Assembly (NCBI GenBank): GCA_027325905.1 | Contig: DAIEEM010000048.1 | Coordinates: 1 to 7,604, forward strand | Source: Rhodocyclaceae bacterium | Lineage (GTDB): Bacteria; Pseudomonadota; Gammaproteobacteria; Burkholderiales; Rhodocyclaceae | DNA length: 7,604 bases | Direction of reading: 5' to 3' | Shown here: positions 1-5,867 of the stretch, piece after piece | How the letters are laid out: every line of letters starts with the position of its first letter | Numbering within the stretch: position 1 is the stretch's first letter | Position numbers and translations under genes: made by a program | Notes under the pieces: generated by a model | What the model was told of the DNA's origin: nothing | What the model saw: the letters and a program-made list of their open reading frames with translations, nothing else | Databases searched by the model: none

Positions 1-456
1 CTCGCCGAAGAGCAGCCGCGTCTGCGGCGTGATGGCGGCGCGCCACGCATCGAGGTCGCGCGGATCCACGAACGTCGTCTTCACGCCGAAGCGAGGCAGC
101 GTGTAGTCGAGCAGGTTGTGCGAACCGCCATAGAGCGAGCGGCTGGCGACTATGTGGGAACCCGCGCCCATCAGCGTGGCGATGGCGAGGTGCAGGGCGG
201 CCTGGCCCGACGAAACCGCGATGCCGCCGACGCCTCCTTCAAGCGCGGCGATGCGTTCTTCGAGCGCGGCGTTGGTCGGGTTCGAGATGCGCGAATAGAC
301 GTGGCCGGCGCGCTCCATGTTGAACAGCGCCGCGGCGTGGTCGGAATCCTTGAAGACGAAGGAGGTGGTGAGGTAGATCGGCTGGGCGCGCGCGCCGAAC
401 TGCGCATCGGGCGCCTGGCCCGCGTGCAGGGTCAAGGTATCGAATTTGTAGGTCAT
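1..456 (-). CDS. metY: O-acetylhomoserine sulfhydrylase (aminocarboxypropyltransferase), N-terminal part, cut by window edge
   Basis: A cytoplasmic PLP enzyme of the Cys/Met metabolism family. It would make homocysteine (or methionine) from O-acetylhomoserine and sulfide (or methanethiol). The first 152 codons are present in an unbroken frame that continues past base 1; the family is usually about 425-430 residues. Visible motifs are an N-terminal LHAGQ, TTSFVF (residues 30-35), YSRISNPT (54-61; Tyr and Arg contact the PLP phosphate of the partner subunit in this family), SSGQAA (82-87, phosphate-binding loop) and SLYGGSHNLL (107-116; Tyr109 would stack on the cofactor). The PLP lysine lies outside the window. 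The ATG at 456 is 12 nt after the stop of the YdcH-like gene, with no strong Shine-Dalgarno, so it is probably the second gene of that transcript. Seen: motifs and frame. Known: family chemistry. Inferred: the substrate is O-acetyl- rather than O-succinylhomoserine, judged from overall similarity; cystathionine gamma-synthase-type relatives are less likely. Confidence 0.88.
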   Translation of the reverse strand, partial: MTYKFDTLTLHAGQAPDAQFGARAQPIYLTTSFVFKDSDHAAALFNMERAGHVYSRISNPTNAALEERIAALEGGVGGIAVSSGQAALHLAIATLMGAGSHIVASRSLYGGSHNLLDYTLPRFGVKTTFVDPRDLDAWRAAITPQTRLLFGE

Positions 457-468
457 GGGGCGGCCGAA

Positions 469-678
469 TCAAGCGTATTCGTCGGGCTCGAGTTCGCGCT
501 CGATGGCGGCGATGCGGTCTTTCAGGTAGAGCTTGCGCTTCTTCAGCCGCCGCATCAGCAGTTCGTCCTCCATCGGCGCCGCGTCGAGCCGGGCAATCGC
601 ATCGTCGAGGTCGCGGTGCTCGACCCGGAGTTCCAGGAGGCGGGCTTTGAGGACGGCGGGATCGTCGGTGGGTTCCAT
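469..678 (-). CDS. YdcH-like (DUF465) small coiled-coil protein
   Basis: A 69-residue, highly charged, probably all-helical protein. Residues 9-31 form one heptad-like helix (Leu at 10, 14, 15, 17, 24 and 31). A second helix carries the block LKKRKLYLKDRI (45-56), which resembles the conserved C-terminal half of the DUF465/YdcH family, whose members are about 70-80 residues. There is no signal peptide, membrane segment or catalytic motif, so a cytoplasmic helical hairpin is expected; the family's function is not established. The ATG at 678 is the only reasonable start: no ATG, GTG or TTG occurs in the first third of the frame, and the next Met is residue 36. No Shine-Dalgarno precedes it, and a promoter -10 box lies only 6 nt upstream, so the mRNA may be leaderless. 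The metY-type gene follows after 12 nt. The family call is by sequence resemblance only. Confidence 0.8.
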   Translation of the reverse strand: MEPTDDPAVLKARLLELRVEHRDLDDAIARLDAAPMEDELLMRRLKKRKLYLKDRIAAIERELEPDEYA

Positions 679-684
679 GCGCGT

Positions 685-714
685 ATGTTAGGCAGGTTTG
701 CCGGGAGTTGGCAA
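685..714 (-). promoter_or_regulatory. Putative sigma70 promoter for the ydcH-like/metY transcript
   Basis: On the minus strand, TTGCCA (709-714, 5 of 6 matches to the -35 consensus) is followed by an 18-nt spacer and TAACAT (685-690, 4 of 6 matches to the -10 consensus). The expected start of transcription, about 7 nt beyond the -10 box, falls at or beside the ATG at 678. It lies in the 94-nt divergent gap between the ydcH-like gene and the DUF3567-like gene. This is a pattern match only. Confidence 0.5.
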
Positions 715-760
715 CGCCCTCTTGAAATCGCCGCTGCGGGCGTCAACTAGGAGGCGTAAA

Positions 761-765
761 GGAGA
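761..765 (+). promoter_or_regulatory. Ribosome binding site deciding the DUF3567-like start
   Basis: GGAGA at 761-765 lies 7 nt before the ATG at 773, with a further GGAGG at 750-754. This supports the internal ATG rather than the upstream in-frame ATG at 698, which would place both purine-rich runs inside the coding region. Confidence 0.7.
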
Positions 766-772
766 ATCGGCC

Positions 773-1006
773 ATGCAAGTCGTCTTCAACCATCACTTGA
801 TGTACGTCATCGACTATCCGTCCGAGGACGCCGTCGAAATGCTCGACAAGCGCGCCGGCCGGGTGGGCTTCATGCGCGGCGCCGTCGCCGAGCGCTTCCG
901 CCACGATTTCGGCATTTTCCTCTCCGAGGAGCGCGACGAGGAACAGCTCGAGGATTTCATCGACGCCCACAGCGGCGTGATGGACCAGCCGGTGTCGCGG
1001 CACTGA
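773..1006 (+). CDS. DUF3567 (BTH_I0359-like) family small protein
   Basis: A 77-residue soluble protein with no signal peptide or membrane segment. The N-terminus (MQVVFNHHLMYVIDY) looks like a beta-strand pair. The middle (MLDKRAG...GFMRGAVAERF, about residues 23-42) and the acidic C-terminal helix ending MDQPVSRH (70-77) resemble DUF3567 proteins of betaproteobacteria, which share a pattern of LDK, an aliphatic strand, GA.AE.F and a terminal M.QPV..H. Function is unknown. The start at 773 is chosen because of the ribosome binding site just upstream; a longer in-frame reading from 698 adds 25 basic residues that overlap the divergent promoter and do not look like part of the family. It diverges from the ydcH-like gene and converges on the response regulator with 16 nt between stops. 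Seen: frame, RBS, motifs. Inferred from memory of the family: the DUF assignment. Confidence 0.78.
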   Translation: MQVVFNHHLMYVIDYPSEDAVEMLDKRAGRVGFMRGAVAERFRHDFGIFLSEERDEEQLEDFIDAHSGVMDQPVSRH

Positions 1007-1015
1007 CAGGTGCCG
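998..1015. terminator. Small hairpin between convergent genes, weak terminator candidate
   Basis: CGGCAC (998-1003) pairs perfectly with GTGCCG (1010-1015) around a 6-nt loop that contains the TGA stop of the DUF3567-like gene. It lies where two convergent genes meet, so it could serve both strands. There is no T-tract on either side and the stem is only 6 bp, so intrinsic termination is doubtful. Confidence 0.25.
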
Positions 1016-1022
1016 ATCCCCG

Positions 1023-1472
1023 TCATTCCTTCTGCGGCAGCCGCGTCAACGTGAACCAGTAGCTGCCGATCTGGCGGATGGCGTCGATGAATTGTTCCAT
1101 GTCCACCGGCTTGGTGATGTAGCCGGCGGCGCCGAGTTGGTAGGAAGCGACGACGTCGCGTTCGACGTCCGAGGTCGTCAGCACGACGATGGGAATGGCC
1201 GCCAGCGCCGGGTCGGCCTTGGCGGCAGCGAGGAATTCGCGGCCGTTCATGCGCGGCATGTTGAGGTCGAGCAGAATCAGGTCCGGCTGCGCCGCGCCGC
1301 GGTAGGCATCGCCCTCGCGGCGCAGGAAGGCCAGCGCCTCGACGCCGTCGATCGCATGATGGAGCTTGCAGAAGACTCGGCCCTCCTTGAGCGCCGCGCG
1401 CACGAGGTTGGCGTCGGCGGGTTCATCCTCCACCAGCAGGATGTCGAAAGGCTGGCTGTGTTCGATAATCAT
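1023..1472 (-). CDS. CheY/Rcp1-like single-domain response regulator
   Basis: A 149-residue stand-alone receiver (REC) domain with all phosphorylation residues in place: acidic pair Glu15/Asp16 (LLVEDE), phosphoacceptor Asp69 in LLDLNMPRMNG (67-77), switch Thr99 in VVLTTSD, Tyr118 and Lys121-Pro122 in GYITKP. No output domain follows the receiver, only a short tail. The long alpha1/beta2 region and LTTS block resemble the Rcp1-type regulators that partner phytochrome-like kinases. It is the last gene of the signalling operon. Its ATG overlaps the upstream kinase stop as ATGA (1469-1472), and a GGGGAGGAG sequence (1475-1483) sits just before it, which suggests translational coupling and kinase-regulator pairing. 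With no DNA-binding or enzymatic output, it probably acts by protein-protein contact or as a phosphorelay intermediate. The target is not visible here. Confidence 0.93.
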   Translation of the reverse strand: MIIEHSQPFDILLVEDEPADANLVRAALKEGRVFCKLHHAIDGVEALAFLRREGDAYRGAAQPDLILLDLNMPRMNGREFLAAAKADPALAAIPIVVLTTSDVERDVVASYQLGAAGYITKPVDMEQFIDAIRQIGSYWFTLTRLPQKE

Positions 1473-2887
1473 GTCTCCTCCCCATCGGGCAGTTCAAAAG
1501 TTACCACGGCGCCTCCCTGCGGGTCGCCGGCGATCCAGATCCTACCGTGGCGGCTTTCGACGATGCGCCGGGCGATCGACAGGCCGATGCCGGAGCCGTT
1601 TTCGCCGCCCGGCGCGGCGAGGCGCTCGAAGATTTCGAACACCCGCTCGCGGTATTGCCCGGCAACGCCGGGGCCATTGTCGCAGATACGGTAGCGGCTC
1701 AGTTTGCCGTCGCGTTCGCCGCCGACGCGGATTTGCGGCGCGACGCCGGGATCCGCCGGATGGCCATAGGTCAGGGCATTGTCCAGCAGGATGGCGAACA
1801 GGTCGGCGAGTCGCGGCCGGTCGAGCACGGCGGGCGGCAATGGGGCGCAGTCGATCTTTGCGCCGAGCGTCCGCAGCCGCGGCGACAGGCGGGCGACGAC
1901 GGCCGCCAGCACTTCGTCGGCGCTCTCCGCCTGGACGGCGCCGCGCGCTTCGCCCGCCGCCAGGTAGAGCTGGATGTCGCGCACCATGCCGCGCAGGCGC
2001 GCGGCGTCGCGTTCGAGAACGTCGAGCGCCGCGCCCGCCTCGGCGTCGTCGCAAGCTTGCGGCAGCGCCGCGAGGCGGCTGCGCAGGCGCTGTGCATAGC
2101 TGCCGAGCCGGCGCGTCGGTTCCATCAGGTGGTGGGCGGAGACCTCGGCGAAGCGCGTGAGGTCGGCGTTGCTCTGGCGCTGCTGCTCCAGGGCGGCCTG
2201 CGTCGCCGCCGCCATGCGGTTGAAGGCGGAAATCAGGTGCCGCAGTTCCGGGCTACCGGCGACGGCGAGACGGGTTTCCCACGAGCCGCCGGCGATGGCG
2301 TCGGCGCCCGCTTCCAACTGCCCGAGCGGCGCCAGGCCGGCGCGCAGGACGGTCCAGACCGCCAGGAAGCCGAAGGTGGCGGCCAGCAGCAGCAGACCGG
2401 TGCGGTCGAGCAAATGCAGCCAGGTGCGGTCGGCCTGCGCTTGTGCCGTCAGCGTGATGGCGATCACGCCGTAGTCGCGGCCGCCGACGCGCAGGTGCGT
2501 CGTGCCGGAAATGTCGTGAAACCGCAGGGCGGCGACGAACCAGCGTGGCGCAAGCGAGGGCAGCGGTCGGTCGGCGCTGCCGACGGATTTCCCCGAGTCG
2601 TCGATGAACTCGGCGGTGGCGATTTGCTCGCGCTCGACGTAGCGATCGAGGATCTGCCGCAGGCTGGCGTAATCGCCGACGACGACGACTTCGGCCAGTA
2701 GCGGCGGCAGGGTTCGCAGTTCGTCGCCGAGCGTGGCGACGAGGTCGCTACGTGCATCGGCAGCCTCCTGGCGCACGGAGACGCCAAGCAGCAAGGCTCC
2801 GGCCAGGAACAGCGTGGCGCTCGCCGTCGCCAGCATGCGGGCGCCGAAGGACAGGCGATCCCAGAGGGCGGCGCCGCGGCGATACAT
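1469..2887 (-). CDS. Membrane sensor histidine kinase (periplasmic domain-HAMP-HisKA-HATPase)
   Basis: A 472-residue inner-membrane kinase. Predicted order: TM1 about 18-38, a periplasmic domain of about 120 residues (39-158, no family recognised), TM2 about 160-182, HAMP about 182-236, a dimerisation/His domain about 240-312, and an ATPase domain about 350-467. The H-box reads SAHHLMEP with phosphoacceptor His252; the usual acidic residue after the His is replaced by His253. The N-box (LLDNALTY, Asn370), G1 box (CDNGPGV, Asp403), F-box (FEIFERL) and G2 box (GSGIGLSIA, 431-439) are intact. The ATG at 2887 starts 2 nt after the binding-protein stop; the frame stays open further upstream but there it overlaps the binding-protein gene and resembles nothing. 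Shine-Dalgarno is weak (AAGGA about 12 nt upstream), so reinitiation after the upstream gene is likely. It overlaps the response regulator by 4 nt. Inference: its periplasmic domain may read the adjacent PhnD-like protein and its kinase may phosphorylate the CheY-like regulator. Confidence 0.9.
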   Translation of the reverse strand: MYRRGAALWDRLSFGARMLATASATLFLAGALLLGVSVRQEAADARSDLVATLGDELRTLPPLLAEVVVVGDYASLRQILDRYVEREQIATAEFIDDSGKSVGSADRPLPSLAPRWFVAALRFHDISGTTHLRVGGRDYGVIAITLTAQAQADRTWLHLLDRTGLLLLAATFGFLAVWTVLRAGLAPLGQLEAGADAIAGGSWETRLAVAGSPELRHLISAFNRMAAATQAALEQQRQSNADLTRFAEVSAHHLMEPTRRLGSYAQRLRSRLAALPQACDDAEAGAALDVLERDAARLRGMVRDIQLYLAAGEARGAVQAESADEVLAAVVARLSPRLRTLGAKIDCAPLPPAVLDRPRLADLFAILLDNALTYGHPADPGVAPQIRVGGERDGKLSRYRICDNGPGVAGQYRERVFEIFERLAAPGGENGSGIGLSIARRIVESRHGRIWIAGDPQGGAVVTFELPDGEET

Positions 2888-2889
2888 CG

Positions 2890-3741
2890 TTAGCGGCCAT
2901 CCTTGAGCGGCGTGGCGCGGTAGAAATCGACGTAGCTGCGATAGTCCGCCGCCGCCGCCGCGCGAAAGCCGTAGGGCGGTTCCTGGCCGACCAGGCGGGC
3001 GCTGGCTTCGAGGATGCCGAATCCTTCCGGGTCGTGCGCCATCGCCGCGAAGGCCTGCTGCACCGCCGCCACCACCGTTGGCGGCACGCGCGGATGCGCT
3101 GCGACCGGAATGTTTCGGAACGGGCCAGATTCCCAGATGACCCGGTAGTGCAGCTTTTCGCGCTTGGCGTAATCGCGCAGCATGCGGCTGTTGACGGCCG
3201 CCGCCTTCACCTTGCCGGCCTGGAGCTGGGCCATGATGCCTTCCTCGTTGCCGCCGAACACCGGGGTCACGGCGATGCCCTGGCGCATCAGGAAAGCCAT
3301 CGGCACCGCGTAGGCGATGAAGGCCGCCGGCGACGGGAAGCCGACTTGCATGCCGGCCAGATCCTTGACGCTGCGAATCTGCGCATCGGGCTGGGTGACG
3401 ATCTGGCCGGTGATGGCGCCTTCCTCGGGACACAGGATCACGCGGTAGTTCGCGGCCGCCGCGCGCGGCTTGAAGATGTGATTGGAATAGACGAAGTCGT
3501 AGTTGCCCCGTGCGGTGGCGTCGCTCGACTCCTCCGTCGTGCGCACGAGCTTGAGCGTGAGGCCGACGTGCGCCCGGTGCACCACGTAGTCGATAATCGG
3601 GTTCCAGTACTGGGCGGTGAGCACCGCGCTGCGCTGGGCGACGACGCCGAACGAGTAGACGGGCGGTGCGTCGGCGGCCCGCAGCGGCGCTGCGGCGCAG
3701 AAGCCGAGAACGATCGCGGCGAGACGCAGCCTAGCGACCAT
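2890..3741 (-). CDS. PhnD-like periplasmic substrate-binding protein, probably a sensory accessory
   Basis: A 283-residue protein with a Sec signal peptide (basic start, hydrophobic 7-19, likely cleavage after LRA near residue 23), so exported to the periplasm. The mature part has the layout of the PhnD/SsuA-type phosphate-phosphonate binding family: FGVVAQRSAV with WNPIIDYV (31-53), YDFVYSNHIF (81-90), VKDLAGMQVGF (125-135), FGGNEEGIMAQLQAGKVKAAAV (162-183, in parts) and VIWESGPFRNIPV (201-213). The loop usually rich in Ser/Thr plus Gly (SxSG) that holds the phosphonate in the family is here PSPAAF (136-141), so the ligand may not be a phosphonate. No ABC permease or ATPase is adjacent; the neighbours are sensor kinases on both sides. 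Its ATG overlaps the end of the upstream kinase by 11 nt, with GGGAG (3748-3752) 6 nt upstream. Known: PhnD-like domains also serve as sensor modules, for example in TtrS-type kinases. Inferred: this one reports a ligand to a neighbouring kinase. Confidence 0.87.
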   Translation of the reverse strand: MVARLRLAAIVLGFCAAAPLRAADAPPVYSFGVVAQRSAVLTAQYWNPIIDYVVHRAHVGLTLKLVRTTEESSDATARGNYDFVYSNHIFKPRAAAANYRVILCPEEGAITGQIVTQPDAQIRSVKDLAGMQVGFPSPAAFIAYAVPMAFLMRQGIAVTPVFGGNEEGIMAQLQAGKVKAAAVNSRMLRDYAKREKLHYRVIWESGPFRNIPVAAHPRVPPTVVAAVQQAFAAMAHDPEGFGILEASARLVGQEPPYGFRAAAAADYRSYVDFYRATPLKDGR

Positions 3742-5830
3742 GCGCGTCTCCCGGCGGCAATGGCTCGCCGCCGCCGCCGGATGCCGCCGGCAGCGGCATT
3801 TCGAAGACGAAGCGGCTGCCCTGGCCTTCGCCCGCCGACTCGACCCAAATGCGGCCGTCGTGATGGGCGACGATCTTGCGGCACAGGGCCAGCCCCATGC
3901 CGGTGCCTTCGAAGCGCTCGCGCGACTGCAGGCGGCTGAAGAACTGGAACAGCCGCTCGATCTGGTGCGGTTCGATGCCGATGCCGTGGTCGCGCACGCT
4001 CACCCGCCAGTGTCCGGCCGTCGCCGCGGACGCGACCTCGACGCGGGGCGGCTGCCGTTCGTCCCGGTACTTGAGGGCGTTGCCGATCAGGTTCTGGAAC
4101 AGGCGGGTCATTTCGTCGCGGCTGGCGAAGACGCGCGGCCACTCGCCGCCGACCTCGACGCTGGCGGCGGTGGCCTCGATGTCGGTGGCGAGGAAGCGCA
4201 GCGCCTCGTCGAGCGCGTCGCGGCTGGCCATCCAGTCCTTGGCTGCCGTCAGGCGGCCGACGCGCGAGTAGTCGAGCAGGGAGACGATCATCGCGTCCAT
4301 GCGCCGCGCGCCGTCGAGGGCGAAGGCCATGTTGGCGCGGTCGTCGTCGCCGAGCTTGTCCTTGAGCGCGCGTTCCAGCAACTGCAAATGGCCGGTCACC
4401 ATGCGCAGCGGCTGGCGCATGTCGTGCGAAATGCTGTAGGCGAATTGTTCGAGGTCGGCGTTGGAGCGCTGCAGCGCCTCGGTCTTCTCCCGCAGCGCCA
4501 GTTCGGCGCGCTTGCGCTCGGTGATGTCGATGCCCGTGCCGAGCAGGCAATCCTCGTGGTTGAGGTGCAGCGTGCGGCCGGTGAGGACGAAATAGCGGAA
4601 GTCGCCGCCGACGAGATGGAGCCGCGCCTCGACCTCGGCGTAGCCGTGTTCGAAGCCGGCGCGGATGCCGTCGGCGACCGCCTGCTTGTCGTCGTCATGG
4701 ACGACGTTGAGAACGTGGCGTTGCGCCAGCGCGAGCTTCTCGGAACCGAGCAGCCGGTCGAGCGTGCGGTTCCAGTCCACCAGCCTGCCGTCGACGTCGA
4801 AGCGGAAGAACACGCCGGGCAGGCTGTCGGTCAGGGTTTCGGAAAAGGCGAGGGTGGCGCGCTGGTGCTTCCAGCTCAGGTAGATCAGGAAGGCGGCGAG
4901 CAGCGTGATGGCAAGGCACAGCGCCGCCATGGACGCCGTCGTCTTGACCTGGTCGCGCCACTCCGCCAGATAGTCCTCCGGGGAAAGGCCGACGACAACG
5001 TAGAGGGGATAGTCCGCGACCTGGCGATAGGCGTGGATGCGCAGCGTGTCGTCCGCGGGCGCGGTGGCGACGTAGAGGCCGGCGTGCGGCCGCGTTTGCA
5101 GCATGCGCTGGAGTTCGGCCGCGACGGCGCCCTCGCCCGGAACGACGTTCGGCGCTTCGGGATAGCGGGCGACGAGGTTCAGTTCGGCGTCGCGCAGGGC
5201 GATGGCGCCGTGCGCGCCGACGTCGATGGCGGCGAATTTCCGCGTGAAATCTTCCAGGGCGATGGTGGCGAAGGCCATGCCGCCGAAGGAGCCGTCGGGC
5301 AGGTCGATGCGCCGCGCCAGGGCGACCACCCAGCGGCCGCCGATGCGGCTGACTTGCGCCCGCGAAATCGTCAACCCGGCATTGGCGTCGTCGCGCAGGC
5401 GGCGGAAATGGGGGCGGTCGGCTAGGCTGACGGCTTGGGCCGGATCGACGCCGGTGCCGTAGCGCGCCCGGCCGGCGGCGTCGGTGATGCGGATGCCTTC
5501 GATGTCGGGAAGGCGGGTGCGCAGCCGCAGGATATACGCGTCCAGCGCCTTTCCGTCGACGCCGCCGGCGGCGCGTTGCCGCGCGTATTCGTCGATGACG
5601 GCGAACAGCGCAGTGTCGGCCGTCCGGATGTCTCCGGCAATCTCGTTCTCCAGCACCTGGGCGAGGTTGCGGGTCATTGCCTCGACGTGTCGGCGATGCT
5701 GCCGATGGCCGAAATACGCCGACTGCCCCGCCAGGGCGAGGACGAACAGGCTGATGAGCAGTACGCCGAGCCCCAGCCGCTTGGCGAACGCGGACGCCGA
5801 CAGCGCGGAACCGTGCAGGCGGTTCGTCAT
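3731..5830 (-). CDS. dCache-PAS sensor histidine kinase
   Basis: A 699-residue inner-membrane hybrid of sensory domains with a HisKA/HATPase kinase. Predicted order: TM1 about 20-40; a large periplasmic double-Cache-like (PDC) domain about 41-295, with hallmarks such as DRPHFRRL (138-145), ISRAQVSRIGGRWVV (155-169) and YPLYVVVGL (274-282); TM2 about 300-320; a PAS/PAC domain about 328-440 ending GTGIDITERKRAE; and a coiled linker into the kinase core. His469 lies in FAYSISHDMRQPL, a phytochrome-type H-box. The N-box (NLIGNALKYR, Asn584), G1 (DHGIGI, Asp614) and G2 (GTGMGLAL, 642-649) are complete. The Gly/Pro-rich tail (about 681-699) overlaps the start of the binding-protein gene. The ATG at 5830 is the only start just before TM1; the frame runs further upstream into the PAS-GGDEF-EAL gene but that part looks like shadow sequence. 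The 37-nt gap upstream has no clear Shine-Dalgarno. dCache domains in other kinases bind small molecules such as carboxylates or amino acids; the ligand here is unknown. Confidence 0.9.
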   Translation of the reverse strand: MTNRLHGSALSASAFAKRLGLGVLLISLFVLALAGQSAYFGHRQHRRHVEAMTRNLAQVLENEIAGDIRTADTALFAVIDEYARQRAAGGVDGKALDAYILRLRTRLPDIEGIRITDAAGRARYGTGVDPAQAVSLADRPHFRRLRDDANAGLTISRAQVSRIGGRWVVALARRIDLPDGSFGGMAFATIALEDFTRKFAAIDVGAHGAIALRDAELNLVARYPEAPNVVPGEGAVAAELQRMLQTRPHAGLYVATAPADDTLRIHAYRQVADYPLYVVVGLSPEDYLAEWRDQVKTTASMAALCLAITLLAAFLIYLSWKHQRATLAFSETLTDSLPGVFFRFDVDGRLVDWNRTLDRLLGSEKLALAQRHVLNVVHDDDKQAVADGIRAGFEHGYAEVEARLHLVGGDFRYFVLTGRTLHLNHEDCLLGTGIDITERKRAELALREKTEALQRSNADLEQFAYSISHDMRQPLRMVTGHLQLLERALKDKLGDDDRANMAFALDGARRMDAMIVSLLDYSRVGRLTAAKDWMASRDALDEALRFLATDIEATAASVEVGGEWPRVFASRDEMTRLFQNLIGNALKYRDERQPPRVEVASAATAGHWRVSVRDHGIGIEPHQIERLFQFFSRLQSRERFEGTGMGLALCRKIVAHHDGRIWVESAGEGQGSRFVFEMPLPAASGGGGEPLPPGDAHGR

Positions 5831-5840
5831 GGCGGGACGC

Positions 5841-5855
5841 GCCGGAGCGGCCGGC
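5841..5855 (-). other. Short inverted repeat before the dCache kinase start
   Basis: GCCGG (5841-5845) and CCGGC (5851-5855) pair around a 5-nt loop, ending 10 nt upstream of the kinase ATG at 5830. The pair overlaps an 8-bp palindrome, GGCCGGCC (5849-5856). It occupies the place where a ribosome binding site would be expected and is absent. In such GC-rich DNA it may be chance. Confidence 0.2.
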
Positions 5856-5867
5856 CGTACGGACGCT

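Noticed and set aside
722..750. Plus-strand promoter for the DUF3567-like gene starting with TTGAAA at 722-727
   Set aside because: The -35 match is good, but no acceptable -10 box lies 16-18 nt downstream, so I did not annotate it.
698..772. Longer start for the DUF3567-like protein
   Set aside because: It would add 25 basic residues that overlap the divergent promoter, and there is a good ribosome binding site before the ATG at 773.
1547..2701. 384-residue plus-strand frame opposite the HAMP kinase
   Set aside because: Antisense shadow of a well-supported kinase, with no ribosome binding site or family resemblance.
2888..3433. N-terminal extension of the HAMP kinase up to 3433
   Set aside because: The extension overlaps the PhnD-like gene in another frame and has an Arg/Gly-rich composition; the ATG at 2887 sits directly before a proper first membrane segment.
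3675..3741. Lipoprotein signal in the PhnD-like protein (Cys15)
   Set aside because: The residue before the Cys is Phe (LGFC), which does not fit a lipobox, and a normal signal peptidase I site (LRA-AD) follows.
3740..5425. 561-residue open frame on the plus strand opposite the dCache kinase
   Set aside because: It is antisense to a gene with clear kinase and sensor motifs, has a low-complexity Gly/Ala/Val/Arg/Asp composition and no recognisable domain. Long antisense frames are expected in GC-rich coding DNA.
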